From Streptomyces sp. SirexAA-E (GTDB lineage Bacteria > Actinomycetota > Actinomycetes > Streptomycetales > Streptomycetaceae), in assembly GCF_000177195.2 (NCBI RefSeq), contig NC_015953.1:3162001-3226000 (forward strand): a stretch of 64,000 nt of DNA. The letters are read 5' to 3'. The translations under genes were made by a program, and so were the position numbers. The notes under the pieces are model-generated. The model was not told the origin of the DNA and searched no databases. It worked only from the letters and a program-made list of their open reading frames with translations. How positions within the stretch are numbered: the stretch's first letter is position 1; each line of letters opens with the position of its first letter. Below are positions 37,546 through 46,959 of this stretch, one piece after another.

Positions 37546-39603
37546 TCAGCTGTCGGGACGCTCCTCGGGGTGCGGCTCCGCGGTGGAGCCGGTCTCCTTC
37601 GAAGTGATGTCCTTCGGGGCGAGCTCCGTGCCGGTCGAACCGTTGGCGGTCGTGGCGCCGTTGGTCAGAGCCAGCTCCTTCGGGGAGAGAACCGGAGGAC
37701 GGGTCGAGGGGGTGCGCCGGGACGAACCGGTCCACGCCGGACGGGCCGGACGCTTCACGATCGGGGCGAAGATCTCGGCGATCTCCTCCTTGCCCAGCGT
37801 CTCCTTCTCGAGGAGCTCCAGAACCAGCGCGTCGAGGATGTCGCGGTTCTCGACGAGGATCTCCCACGCGTCGTTGTGCGCGGTCTCGATGAGCTTCTTG
37901 ACCTCTTCGTCGACGAGCGCCGCGACCTCTTCCGAGTAGTCGCGCTGGTGGCCCATCTCCCGGCCGACGAAGGGCTCGGTGTTGTCGCCGCCGAACTTGA
38001 TCGCACCGAGACGCTCGGTCATGCCGTACTGCGTGACCATCGCGCGGGCCGTGGCGGTGGCCTTCTCGATGTCGTTGGCGGCACCGGTCGTCGGGTCGTG
38101 GAAGACCAGCTCCTCGGCCGCGCGCCCGCCCAGCATGTATGCCAGCTGGTCGAGCATCTCGTTGCGCGTCGTGGAGTACTTGTCCTCCTCCGGGAGCACC
38201 ATCGTGTAACCGAGGGCGCGGCCGCGGGAGAGGATCGTGATCTTGTGGACCGGGTCCGACTGGGGGGAAGCCGCCGCGACCAGGGCGTGTCCGCCCTCGT
38301 GGTACGCGGTGATCTTCTTCTCCTTCTCGGACATGATCCGGGTCCGCTTCTGCGGCCCCGCCACGACGCGGTCGATGGCCTCGTCGAGCATGTTGTTGTC
38401 GATGAGCTTCTTGTTGCTGCGCGCCGTCAGGAGCGCCGCTTCGTTCAGCACGTTCGACAGGTCGGCACCGGTGAAGCCAGGCGTACGACGGGCGACCGCG
38501 TTGAGGTCGACGTCGGGCGCGACCGGCTTGCCCTTCTGGTGCACCTTGAGGATCTCGAGGCGTCCCTGCATGTCCGGGCGGTCCACGGCGATCTGCCGGT
38601 CGAAACGTCCGGGACGCAGCAGGGCCGGGTCCAGGATGTCGGGCCGGTTGGTGGCGGCGATCAGGATGACGCCGCCCTTCACGTCGAAGCCGTCCATCTC
38701 GACGAGCAGCTGGTTGAGCGTCTGCTCCCGCTCGTCGTGACCGCCGCCCATACCGGCACCGCGGTGGCGGCCGACGGCGTCGATCTCGTCGACGAAGACG
38801 ATGGCCGGGGCGTTCGCCTTGGCCTGCTCGAAGAGGTCACGGACACGGGAGGCACCCACACCGACGAACATCTCGACGAAGTCGGAACCGGAGATCGAGT
38901 AGAACGGCACGCCCGCCTCACCCGCGACGGCGCGGGCGAGCAGCGTCTTACCCGTACCGGGCGGGCCGTAGAGCAGGACGCCCTTGGGGATCTTGGCTCC
39001 CACGGCCTGGAACTTCGCCGGCTCCTGGAGGAACTCCTTGATCTCGTGGAGCTCCTCGACCGCCTCGTCGGACCCCGCCACGTCGGCGAAGGTCGTCTTC
39101 GGGGTGTCCTTGGTGATCAGCTTGGCCTTGGACTTGCCGAACTGCATGACCTTGGAGCCGCCACCCTGCATCTGATTCATCAGGAACAGGAAGACGACCA
39201 CGATCAGGACGAAGGGCAGCAGCGACAGCAGGATCGAGACGAACGGCGACTGCTTCGACGGCGAGACGGTGTAACCCTTCTCGATGTCACCGCTCTCGAA
39301 CTTCTGCTGCAGCGTGTCGGCGAGCTCGACACCCTGGTTGCCGATGTAGCTCGCCTGGAACTTGCTGCCGTCCTCGCCGTTGAGCTTTTCCTTGTTCTTC
39401 AGCTCGATCTTGATGATCTGTTCGTCACCGGTGGTCAGCTTGGCCTGCTCCACCTGGTTCTTGCTGATCGCCTGGATCACCTTGCCGGTGTCCACCGTCT
39501 TGTAGCCGCCCGACGAGCCGACGACCTGCATCAACACGACCACGGCGAGGACGGCCAGCACGATCCACATGACCGGCCCACGGAAGTATCGCTTCACGTC
39601 CAT
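37546..39603 (-). CDS. ftsH: ATP-dependent zinc metalloprotease FtsH
   Basis: 685 aa. Transmembrane helices at 11-28 and 120-141 bracket a periplasmic-side domain. The AAA module has Walker A GPPGTGKT (213-220), VDEIDAVG, the pore motif FVEMFVGVG and the second region of homology [21 protein letters not shown]. The protease zinc site is HEGGH at 435-439 with the downstream Asp ligand region. A polar Ser/Thr/Glu tail follows. It degrades misfolded membrane proteins and some regulators. Full length, in the conserved order tilS-hpt-ftsH-folE. Confidence 0.97.
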   Translation of the reverse strand: MDVKRYFRGPVMWIVLAVLAVVVLMQVVGSSGGYKTVDTGKVIQAISKNQVEQAKLTTGDEQIIKIELKNKEKLNGEDGSKFQASYIGNQGVELADTLQQKFESGDIEKGYTVSPSKQSPFVSILLSLLPFVLIVVVFLFLMNQMQGGGSKVMQFGKSKAKLITKDTPKTTFADVAGSDEAVEELHEIKEFLQEPAKFQAVGAKIPKGVLLYGPPGTGKTLLARAVAGEAGVPFYSISGSDFVEMFVGVGASRVRDLFEQAKANAPAIVFVDEIDAVGRHRGAGMGGGHDEREQTLNQLLVEMDGFDVKGGVILIAATNRPDILDPALLRPGRFDRQIAVDRPDMQGRLEILKVHQKGKPVAPDVDLNAVARRTPGFTGADLSNVLNEAALLTARSNKKLIDNNMLDEAIDRVVAGPQKRTRIMSEKEKKITAYHEGGHALVAAASPQSDPVHKITILSRGRALGYTMVLPEEDKYSTTRNEMLDQLAYMLGGRAAEELVFHDPTTGAANDIEKATATARAMVTQYGMTERLGAIKFGGDNTEPFVGREMGHQRDYSEEVAALVDEEVKKLIETAHNDAWEILVENRDILDALVLELLEKETLGKEEIAEIFAPIVKRPARPAWTGSSRRTPSTRPPVLSPKELALTNGATTANGSTGTELAPKDITSKETGSTAEPHPEERPDS

Positions 39604-39772
39604 CCATACGGAGCGAAGTCGCCCCGTCCCTCCTGCCCGTAGGTAAATGCTGCTGTGAGAAAAGATTGTTCTTCGGACGGTACCTCAGCATTGTCACCCG
39701 AGACCGCAGGGGACGTCTGACAAACCCGCCTTCGAAGGCTCCAACGGCGGGAAGGCCGCGAGGGTTCCCCGG

Positions 39773-39797
39773 CGTCCGGGCGGCTTCCGCCCGGACG
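39773..39797 (-). terminator. Hairpin after hpt
   Basis: A perfect 11-bp stem (39773-39783 with 39787-39797, loop CTT) lies 25 nt past the hpt stop and separates hpt from the ftsH promoter region. Confidence 0.75.
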
Positions 39798-39821
39798 GCC
39801 CGGGCTCCGCGGGCGCAGAGG

Positions 39822-40376
39822 TCAGCCGCCGTAGACGTGCGGGGCGAGCGTGCCGACGAAGGGGAGGTTGCGGTACTTCTCCGCGTAGTCCAGGCCGTAG
39901 CCGACGACGAACTCGTTGGGGATGTCGAACCCGACCCACTTCACGTCGATGGCGACCTTCGCCGCGTCCGGCTTGCGCAGCAGGGTGCAGACCTCCAGGC
40001 TCGCCGGTTCGCGCGAGCCCAGGTTGGTCAGCAGCCAGGACAGCGTCAGCCCGGAGTCGATGATGTCCTCGACGATGAGGACGTGCTTGCCCTTGATGTC
40101 GGTGTCGAGGTCCTTGAGGATCCGGACGACGCCCGAGGACTGGGTGCCCGCACCGTACGAGGAGACGGCCATCCAGTCCATGGTGACGGGGGTGGACAGG
40201 GCGCGTGCCAGATCCGCCATGACCATCACCGCGCCCTTGAGCACGCCGACGATGAGCAGATCCTTGCCCGCGTACTCCGTGTCGATCTCGGCGGCCAGTT
40301 CGACGAGCTTCGCGTCGATCTCTTCCTTGGTGAGGAGCACCGACTGGAGGTCGGTGCCCATGTCCTTCTCGTTCAC
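39822..40376 (-). CDS. hpt: Hypoxanthine phosphoribosyltransferase
   Basis: 184 aa from GTG 40376; ATG 40361 would give 179 aa. The PRPP-binding signature [14 protein letters not shown] is near residue 100. The flexible-loop SSYG, the base-recognition [19 protein letters not shown] and the family C-terminus are present. It salvages hypoxanthine and guanine to IMP and GMP. Placed between tilS and ftsH as in most Gram-positive bacteria. Confidence 0.94.
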   Translation of the reverse strand: MNEKDMGTDLQSVLLTKEEIDAKLVELAAEIDTEYAGKDLLIVGVLKGAVMVMADLARALSTPVTMDWMAVSSYGAGTQSSGVVRILKDLDTDIKGKHVLIVEDIIDSGLTLSWLLTNLGSREPASLEVCTLLRKPDAAKVAIDVKWVGFDIPNEFVVGYGLDYAEKYRNLPFVGTLAPHVYGG

Positions 40377-40458
40377 CCGCGTCTCTTTCTGTGCCTGCCG
40401 GGCCCGGGAGCTCCCGGGCCGGACCGGCCGTCTCGCCTGCGCCTTGGCCGCTTGCGCC

Positions 40459-41538
40459 TCAGCTCTGCCGAATGACCAGTCTGCCACCCTGCCGTCGTAC
40501 CTCGACGCGGCCGGGCAGGTTGATGGCCCCTTGACCGCGCCAGCCGGTGATGAGCCGGTCCACTTCCTCGATGTGCCGGGCGAAGAGCGAACCCGCGGGA
40601 GACCCGGCGTCGATCACGGCCCGGCGCACCACCCGGCGGCGTACCGCGGGCGGCAGGATCGCGAGTCCCGCGCACTCCAGCCGTCCGTCGTCGTCGCGCA
40701 CCGAGCGTGCGGCCTCGGCGGCCCAGGTGTCCAGGGCGTCCGCGTCGTCCCGGGAGAGCTGCGCCGTGCGCGCCAGGGCTTCCACGACGCCTTTGCCCAG
40801 CGCCTTCTCCAGGGCGGGCAGGCCCTCGTGGCGCAGCCGGGAGCGGGTGTAGGCGGGGTCGATGTTGTGGGGGTCGTCCCAGACGGGGAGCGACTGGACC
40901 ATGCAGGCCTTGCGGGCGGTCTGCCGGTCCAGCTGGAGGAAGGGGCGGCGGTAGCGGCCGGCGGGGCCGGAGGCGGAGGCCATCCCGGACAGTGAGCGGA
41001 TCCCGGAGCCGCGGGCGAGGCCCAGCAGGACGGTCTCGGCCTGGTCGTCGCGGGTGTGGCCGAGGAGGACGGCGGCCGCCCCGTGGCGCTCGGCGGCGTC
41101 GTCCAGCGCGGCGTAGCGGGCGTCGCGGGCGGCGGCCTCGGGTCCGCCGTCGCGGCCGACGTGGACGGCGACGGCCTCGACCGGATCGAGGCGCATCTCG
41201 GTGAGGCGGGCGACGACCTCGGCGGCGCGGAGGCCGGAGCCGGGCTGGAGGTTGTGGTCGACGGTGATGCCGCCGGCGCGGACGGGCAGCTTGCGCGACT
41301 CGAAGGCGAGGGCGGAGGCGAGCGCCATCGAATCGGCGCCGCCGGAGCATGCGACGAGCACCAGCGGGGTATCGGGGCGTTCGGGGAGCGCACCGCTGCG
41401 GCCGGCCGCACAGGCCCCGGCTTGGGCGAACTCGGCGCGGCCCGCCTGCTCGATGTGGCGGTTGTGTTCGGTGACGACGTCGTGGAGTACGCGGCGGACC
41501 GCCAGGCGTATCGCCGCGACCGCAGGATGGGGACCCAT
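40459..41538 (-). CDS. tilS: tRNA(Ile)-lysidine synthetase
   Basis: 359 aa. PP-loop ATPase motif [15 protein letters not shown] near residue 63, DHNLQPGS and [20 protein letters not shown] (tRNA-recognition and catalytic region), and the N-terminal-domain end [17 protein letters not shown] are typical. A shortened C-terminal domain agrees with actinobacterial TilS. It converts the wobble cytidine of the AUA-reading isoleucine tRNA to lysidine and is essential. The N-terminus has about 50 residues of variable sequence before the PP-loop. Confidence 0.94.
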   Translation of the reverse strand: MGPHPAVAAIRLAVRRVLHDVVTEHNRHIEQAGRAEFAQAGACAAGRSGALPERPDTPLVLVACSGGADSMALASALAFESRKLPVRAGGITVDHNLQPGSGLRAAEVVARLTEMRLDPVEAVAVHVGRDGGPEAAARDARYAALDDAAERHGAAAVLLGHTRDDQAETVLLGLARGSGIRSLSGMASASGPAGRYRRPFLQLDRQTARKACMVQSLPVWDDPHNIDPAYTRSRLRHEGLPALEKALGKGVVEALARTAQLSRDDADALDTWAAEAARSVRDDDGRLECAGLAILPPAVRRRVVRRAVIDAGSPAGSLFARHIEEVDRLITGWRGQGAINLPGRVEVRRQGGRLVIRQS

Positions 41539-41728
41539 GTCCGGTGCCCTTCGGTGGAGTTTCGGGGGGGCGCCTCGGAGTGCTGGGACGGGAGCGTCCC
41601 GTCACTCAGAGTGCGTCGATGGTGACAGAGCCAAGCTGTCCACCGAGCATTGCACGCCTTCCCATGCCCCTATGGTCCCTCGGATGGGTGATTGGAGGGG
41701 CAATCTTCTGCCACCGGGCGGGCCTTGG

Positions 41729-42874
41729 TCACTGGTCGGTCTTACGGTGCACCCGCGCCACCCAGTCCGTCGGCGCCGAGATCTCGGCCTTCGTGGGCAG
41801 GGTGTTGGGCGAGGTCCACACCCGGTTGAAGCCGTCCATGCCGACCTCGTCGACGACGGCCCGCACGAACTTCTCGCCGTCGCGGTACTGCCGGAGCTTG
41901 GCGTCGAGCCCCAGGAGCTTGCGCAGGGCCAGGTCCAGCCGGCTCGCGCCGCGGGCCCTGCGCTGCTGGAACTTCTCCCTGATCTCGGCGACGGAGCCCA
42001 CCACCTCGGGCCCCACCCCGTCCATCACGAAGTCCGCGTGGCCCTCGAGCAGCGACATCACGGCGGTGAGGCGCCCCAGGACCTCGCGCTGGGCGGGGGT
42101 CTGGACGATCTCGACGAGACTGCGCCCGCCCTCGTCGCCGTCCTCCCCGCGCTCACCCTCCGGTCGGCTGCCGCCCGCGAAGGTCTGGACGGCCTCGCGG
42201 AGGCGTTCCAGGAGGGTCATCGGGTCGACGTCGGTCTCGTCGAGGAACGACTGGATCTCGCCCTGAAGGTGGTCGCGGAGCCAGGGCACCCCGGTGAACT
42301 GGGTGCGGTGGGTCTCCTCGTGCAGCGCCACCCAGAGCCGGAAGTCGTGCGGGTCCACGTCCAGTTCGCGCTCGACGTGGACGATGTTGGGGGCCACGAG
42401 GAGCAGCCTGCCCCCTCCGTCGGCGGAGGCGGGGAGGTCCCGGGTGGCGGGTGCGAAGGTCTCGTACTGCCCGAGGACCCGGGAGGACAGGAACGACAGC
42501 AGCATGCCCAGCTCGACACCGGTCACCTTGCCGCCGACCGCGCCGAGCACCGCTCCGCCGGGCCCGTTGCCTCGACGCTCCTGCATCTTCGCCAGCAGGG
42601 GCCCCAGCAGCGCGCGGAAGCCAGCGACGTTGGCCTTGATCCAGCCCGCCCGGTCGACGACCAGGACGGGGGTGTCCTCGGGTTCGTGCCCCTCCGGGAT
42701 CATCCGGGTGTACGAACGGACGTGCTCCTCCGAGGCCTTCGCATGCCTTCGGAGCTCCGCGACGACGGCGCGGGCCTCCTCACGGCTGATCTCGGGACCC
42801 GGGCGTACGAACCGGGTAGCGGTCGCGACCGCCAGATTCCAGTCGACCATCTCGGCACCACCGATGCGCGTCAT
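41729..42874 (-). CDS. Zincin-fold metalloprotease-like protein (DUF2342)
   Basis: 381 aa. The HExxH zinc site is in WVALHEETHRTQF near residue 196. The family was once called F420 biosynthesis-associated, but it is a zincin (Zincin_2) by fold. N-terminal helices (about 1-100) and a helical C-terminus surround the site. The region GGSRPEGERGEDGDEGGRS near 257 is a variable loop. Cytoplasmic, no signal peptide. Actinobacteria keep this gene near tilS and dacB. The substrate is unknown. Confidence 0.88.
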   Translation of the reverse strand: MTRIGGAEMVDWNLAVATATRFVRPGPEISREEARAVVAELRRHAKASEEHVRSYTRMIPEGHEPEDTPVLVVDRAGWIKANVAGFRALLGPLLAKMQERRGNGPGGAVLGAVGGKVTGVELGMLLSFLSSRVLGQYETFAPATRDLPASADGGGRLLLVAPNIVHVERELDVDPHDFRLWVALHEETHRTQFTGVPWLRDHLQGEIQSFLDETDVDPMTLLERLREAVQTFAGGSRPEGERGEDGDEGGRSLVEIVQTPAQREVLGRLTAVMSLLEGHADFVMDGVGPEVVGSVAEIREKFQQRRARGASRLDLALRKLLGLDAKLRQYRDGEKFVRAVVDEVGMDGFNRVWTSPNTLPTKAEISAPTDWVARVHRKTDQ

Positions 42875-42922
42875 GCGTCAACGGTACGTGAGGCGGCCGC
42901 CCTGCGGTGAGGTGTCGGCCGC

Positions 42923-44452
42923 CTACCGGGCTCCCCGGGTGAGCGCGGTGGCCAAGGCGTCCAGGGACTCCTCGGCCTCCCCGGGGGATGTGGTGCCCGA
43001 GGTCAGGAACGCGAAGGCGAGCAGCCTGCCCCGGGGGTCGACCGCCGTACCGGCCAGGGCGTTCACCCCGGTGAGGGTGCCCGTCTTGGCCCGTACGAGG
43101 CCGGTGGCCCCGGACTCGGCGGAGTAGCGGTCGCCGAGCGTGCCGCTGAAACCGGCGACCGGCAGACCGGTGAGGACGGGGCGCAGCTCGGGATGGTCCG
43201 GGTCGGCGGCGAGCGCGAGCAGGGACGTCAGCAGGCCCGCGGTCACCTTGTCCTTGCGGTTCAGGCCGCTGCCGTCGACGAGGTCGGCCCCGGTGACCGG
43301 GACGCCCAGCCCCTTGAGACGGTTCGTCACGGCACGCCGCCCGCCGGCGAACGAGGCGGGCTCGCCCGCCTTCAGCGCGGTCTGCCGTACGAGGGCCTCG
43401 GCGATGTCGTTGTCGCTGTTGGTCAGGGCCCGTTCGACGAGGGCGGAGAGCGGCTTCGAGAGGTGCGTGGCGACCGTCCTGGCCCCGCTCCCGGCCCGGC
43501 CGGACGCGGGGTCGGACCGAGTGGGGACCCCGGCGTCGCCGAGCAGTTCGGCGAACGCGCGGGCGGCGTCCCGCGCGGGATCGGCGGTCCGGGGGGCGGG
43601 GCCGTGGTCACTGCCGTCGAGCCGGCCCTCGTCGACCATCAGCGCACTGACGGGCGCGATGTTCTCGTTGGGGCTGATGGGGTGCAGGGCGGGCCCGGAG
43701 TACCGCGAGGTGTCGTACGTCAGCCGGACCTTCTCGGTACCGCCGTCGCGCAGGGCGCGTGCCGTGTCGGTGGCCAGGGCGCGCAGGGCGGACCGGTCGA
43801 GGGTGGGATCACCGCCGCCGACCAGGGTCACCGTCCCGGAGTCCTTCGACACCCGGACGGTGGTCGGAATGCGGTGGTCGGGCCCCAGGGCGGAGAGCGC
43901 GGCGACGGAGGTGGCGATCTTCACCGTGGAGGCGGGGGTCATGGGTGTCGTGGCGCCGTGTGCGTAGACCTGTTCGCCGGTGGCGGTGTCGACGACGGCG
44001 GCCGCGCTCACGGTGCCCAGTCCCGGCGCCTTCAACAGAGGGGTGAGCACGGTGTCCAGGGCGCCCGCGGCCACCGGGTCCGTACGGCCGGACGTCTCGC
44101 CCAGAGCGGCGAGTACGGCGGCGGCGCTGGGCGCGGGCCGGGGCGCGCCGGGCGGGTTCCCGGGGTGATGTGCGCCACCTGAGTGCTCCGCCGCGACCAC
44201 CCGGTCGTGCTCGGCCTTACGCTGACCCGAGTCCCAGGGACCGGCGGCCAGGGCGGCACCGGCGGCGACGACCAGGCCCAGCACCGCGGCGCCTGCGACG
44301 AACCGCCGGTCGTTCGACCTGTCCCCCGGGACGGGAGACAGCCGGTCCTTCCACTCGTCCCACCTGTTCAACGGTTCGTTCGTCGGTCTTTCCACCGGCT
44401 CGGCCACCGTTGACCAGCCCCTTTCGCGAGCACTCATCTGCGTGAGGGACAC
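42923..44452 (-). CDS. dacB: D-alanyl-D-alanine carboxypeptidase/endopeptidase, PBP4 (DacB) type
   Basis: 509 aa; ATG 44437 is an alternative start. A charged cytoplasmic N-terminus of about 50 residues precedes one transmembrane helix (51-70) and a Pro-rich linker. The penicillin-binding domain has Ser175-x-x-Lys178 (PASTVKIAT), SDND near 348 and KTGTL near 458, all three active-site motifs of class C low-mass PBPs. It trims or cuts peptidoglycan cross-bridges outside the membrane. The long cytoplasmic tail is unusual compared with E. coli PBP4, which has a cleaved signal peptide. Confidence 0.93.
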   Translation of the reverse strand: MSLTQMSARERGWSTVAEPVERPTNEPLNRWDEWKDRLSPVPGDRSNDRRFVAGAAVLGLVVAAGAALAAGPWDSGQRKAEHDRVVAAEHSGGAHHPGNPPGAPRPAPSAAAVLAALGETSGRTDPVAAGALDTVLTPLLKAPGLGTVSAAAVVDTATGEQVYAHGATTPMTPASTVKIATSVAALSALGPDHRIPTTVRVSKDSGTVTLVGGGDPTLDRSALRALATDTARALRDGGTEKVRLTYDTSRYSGPALHPISPNENIAPVSALMVDEGRLDGSDHGPAPRTADPARDAARAFAELLGDAGVPTRSDPASGRAGSGARTVATHLSKPLSALVERALTNSDNDIAEALVRQTALKAGEPASFAGGRRAVTNRLKGLGVPVTGADLVDGSGLNRKDKVTAGLLTSLLALAADPDHPELRPVLTGLPVAGFSGTLGDRYSAESGATGLVRAKTGTLTGVNALAGTAVDPRGRLLAFAFLTSGTTSPGEAEESLDALATALTRGAR

Positions 44453-44493
44453 TTAACCACCAGTCGTATGTGTTGATCATGGAGGAGCCACCC

Positions 44494-44985
44494 GTGGAGT
44501 TCGACGTCACCATCGAGATCCCGAAGGGTTCGCGGAACAAGTACGAGGTGGACCACGAGACCGGTCGGATCCGCCTGGACCGTCGACTCTTCACCTCGAC
44601 CAGCTACCCGGCCGACTACGGCTTCGTCGAGAACACCCTCGGCGAGGACGGCGACCCGCTGGACGCGCTGGTCATCCTGGACGAGCCGACCTTCCCCGGA
44701 TGCCTCGTCAAGTGCCGTGCCATCGGCATGTTCCGGATGACCGACGAGGCCGGCGGCGACGACAAGCTGCTGTGCGTCCCGGCGTCCGACCCCCGGGTGG
44801 AGCACCTGCAGGACATCCACGACGTGTCGGAGTTCGACCGCAGCGAGATCAAGCACTTCTTCGAGGTCTACAAGGACCTGGAGCCGGGCAAGTCCGTCGA
44901 GGGCGCCGACTGGGTCGGCCGCGCCGAGGCCGAGGCCGAGATCGAGGCCTCCTACAAGCGTCTCGAGACGCAGGGCGATCACTGA
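44494..44985 (+). CDS. ppa: Inorganic pyrophosphatase (family I)
   Basis: 163 aa from GTG 44494 with GGAGGAG 6 nt upstream. The length matches the Streptomyces enzyme. The active-site residues of the small soluble family are present: [37 protein letters not shown] and the metal-binding Asp cluster, then [14 protein letters not shown]. It removes pyrophosphate from biosynthetic reactions. Divergent from dacB with only 41 nt between, so the promoters must overlap the dacB 5' end or leader. Confidence 0.97.
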   Translation: MEFDVTIEIPKGSRNKYEVDHETGRIRLDRRLFTSTSYPADYGFVENTLGEDGDPLDALVILDEPTFPGCLVKCRAIGMFRMTDEAGGDDKLLCVPASDPRVEHLQDIHDVSEFDRSEIKHFFEVYKDLEPGKSVEGADWVGRAEAEAEIEASYKRLETQGDH

Positions 44986-45070
44986 CGCAGTCCTTCCGGT
45001 TCCGCGCGTGAGCGGGACGGGGCGGATCGCGGGGCATCGGGCCCGACGGCCCGGCCGACCGTACCGACGA

Positions 45071-45103
45071 CGGGCGGCGCACCTTTCACCGGTGCGCCGC
45101 CCG
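45071..45103 (+). terminator. Hairpin terminator after ppa
   Basis: CGGGCGGCGCACC (45071-45083) pairs perfectly with GGTGCGCCGCCCG (45091-45103) around TTTCACC. It lies 86 nt past the ppa stop and 77 nt before the exporter start. Confidence 0.8.
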
Positions 45104-45179
45104 TTGCGCGTGGTGGCCCTTGTCCGTGCCCATACTGGGCAGAAGCGTTCCGGAACACGGTCGAGGGGAACGAGGACGA

Positions 45180-46889
45180 GTGGTGGCGGAACAGGGCGGT
45201 CCGGAGGACCAGAAGCCCCAGTCCGACGAGGCGCGCAGCGCGTTCGTCCCGCCTGTCGGCGTGGGGCAGCCGTCCGGGCCGCCGGAGGACGACCACCCCA
45301 CGTCCGAGTTCGCCGTCCCGGCCGGCCTGCAGACCGACCCGTCGGCCTCCTTGGGCCAAGGTTCCGCTTCCGCCGCCGGGAGCGGCACCGGAACGGAGCA
45401 GCTGACCAACGCGTTCACCACGCCGAGCGGGGTCCAGGGGCATCCGCCGCCGGCCTTCACCCCGGCCCAGGGCATCCCGATGATCCGGCTGACCAAGGAA
45501 GCCCCTTGGCAGGACCGGATGCGCACGATGCTCCGCATGCCCGTCTTCGAGCGTCCGGCGCCCGAGAGCGTGCAGCGGACCGACGACTCGGGGCCCGCGG
45601 TCCCGCGCGTGCTCGACCTGACACTGCGTATCGGGGAGCTGCTGCTCGCGGGGGGTGAGGGCGCCGAGGACGTCGAGGCCGCCATGTTCGCCGTGTCGCG
45701 CTCGTACGGGCTCGACCGCTGCGAGCCCACCGTCACCTTCACGCTGCTGTCCATCTCCCATCAGCCGTCGCTGGTGGAGGACCCCGTCACCGCCAGCCGG
45801 ACCGTCCGCCGCCGGGGCACCGACTACACCCGGCTGGCCGCGGTGTTCCAGCTGATCGACGACATCACGACCGCGGAGCACGTCGAGGTCTCGCTGGAGG
45901 AGGCCTACCGGCGCCTCGCGGAGATCCGCCGTAACCGGCACCCCTACCCGGGCTGGGTGCTGACGGCCGCCGCCGGGCTGCTCGCCGGCTCGGCATCGGT
46001 CCTGGTCGGCGGCGGTCCGCTGGTCTTCCTCGCGGCGGCGGCGGGCGCGATGCTCGGCGACCGGCTGGCGTGGCTCTTCGCCGGGCGCGGACTGCCCGAG
46101 TTCTACCAGTTCATGGCCGCGGCCATGCCGCCCGCGGCCATCGGCATCGCGCTGACCCTCACGCACTCGACCGGCATCCGGCCGTCCGCGGTGATCACCG
46201 GTGGGCTGTTCGCGCTGCTGCCGGGACGGGCGCTGGTGGCCGGGGTGCAGGACGGTCTGACCGGCTACTACATCACCGCGGGGGCCCGTCTCCTGGAGGT
46301 CATGTACTTCTTCATCGGGATCGTCGCCGGGGTGCTGCTGATGCTCTACCTGGGCGTCCAGCTCGGGGCCCAGCTGAACCCGGAGGCCCGGTTCGTGACG
46401 CACGACCGGCCGATCGCGCAGATCCTGGCCTCGATGGCCCTGACCCTGGCCTTCGCCGTCCTGCTCCAGCAGGAGCGCTCGACCGTCCTGGCGGTGACCC
46501 TCAACGGGGGTGTCGCCTGGGTGATCTTCGGGGCGATGGCCCACGCCGGCAGAATCTCACCGGTGGCGGCCACGGCCGTGGCGGCGGGGCTGGTGGGCCT
46601 GTTCGGCCAGTTGTTCTCACGGTACCGGTACACCTCGTCGCTGCCGTACATCACGGCGGCGATCGGCCCGCTGCTGCCCGGTTCGGCGACGTACTTCGGT
46701 CTGCTGGGCTTCGCGCAGAACGAGGTGGAGACGGGACTCGCCTCGCTCTCCACCGCGGTGGCCACGGCGCTGGCCATCGCCATCGGGGTGAACCTGGGGA
46801 GCGAGATCTCCCGCCTGTTCATGCGGGTGCCGGGCGGGGTCGAGGGCGGTCCGGGCCGCCGCGCCGCCAAGCGGACGCGCGGCTTCTGA
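45180..46889 (+). CDS. ThrE-family threonine/serine exporter
   Basis: 569 aa from GTG 45180 (GTG 45183 equally possible). Residues 1-150 are polar, Pro/Gln/Ser-rich and cytoplasmic. The DUF1212 domain follows (LRIGELLLAGGEGAEDVEAAMFAVSRSYGL) with its amphipathic segment. About ten transmembrane helices in two blocks come next: the four or five helices of ThrE-N, then the DUF3815 block ending near 545. In Corynebacterium, ThrE exports threonine and serine by proton exchange. Both halves are fused here as in ThrE. Stand-alone gene. Confidence 0.88.
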   Translation: MVAEQGGPEDQKPQSDEARSAFVPPVGVGQPSGPPEDDHPTSEFAVPAGLQTDPSASLGQGSASAAGSGTGTEQLTNAFTTPSGVQGHPPPAFTPAQGIPMIRLTKEAPWQDRMRTMLRMPVFERPAPESVQRTDDSGPAVPRVLDLTLRIGELLLAGGEGAEDVEAAMFAVSRSYGLDRCEPTVTFTLLSISHQPSLVEDPVTASRTVRRRGTDYTRLAAVFQLIDDITTAEHVEVSLEEAYRRLAEIRRNRHPYPGWVLTAAAGLLAGSASVLVGGGPLVFLAAAAGAMLGDRLAWLFAGRGLPEFYQFMAAAMPPAAIGIALTLTHSTGIRPSAVITGGLFALLPGRALVAGVQDGLTGYYITAGARLLEVMYFFIGIVAGVLLMLYLGVQLGAQLNPEARFVTHDRPIAQILASMALTLAFAVLLQQERSTVLAVTLNGGVAWVIFGAMAHAGRISPVAATAVAAGLVGLFGQLFSRYRYTSSLPYITAAIGPLLPGSATYFGLLGFAQNEVETGLASLSTAVATALAIAIGVNLGSEISRLFMRVPGGVEGGPGRRAAKRTRGF

Positions 46890-46892
46890 CGG

Positions 46893-46941
46893 ACGGACGG
46901 CGCCCCGGTCCCCTTCCTTCGGGGTCCGGGGCGCCGTCCGT
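46893..46941. terminator. Strong convergent terminator
   Basis: ACGGACGGCGCCCCGG (46893-46908) pairs perfectly with 46926-46941, and an inner CCCC/GGGG stem (46910-46913 with 46921-46924) extends it. It serves the exporter gene and the convergent DedA gene. Confidence 0.85.
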
Positions 46942-46959
46942 GGGTCCCTTACGGGCGCG

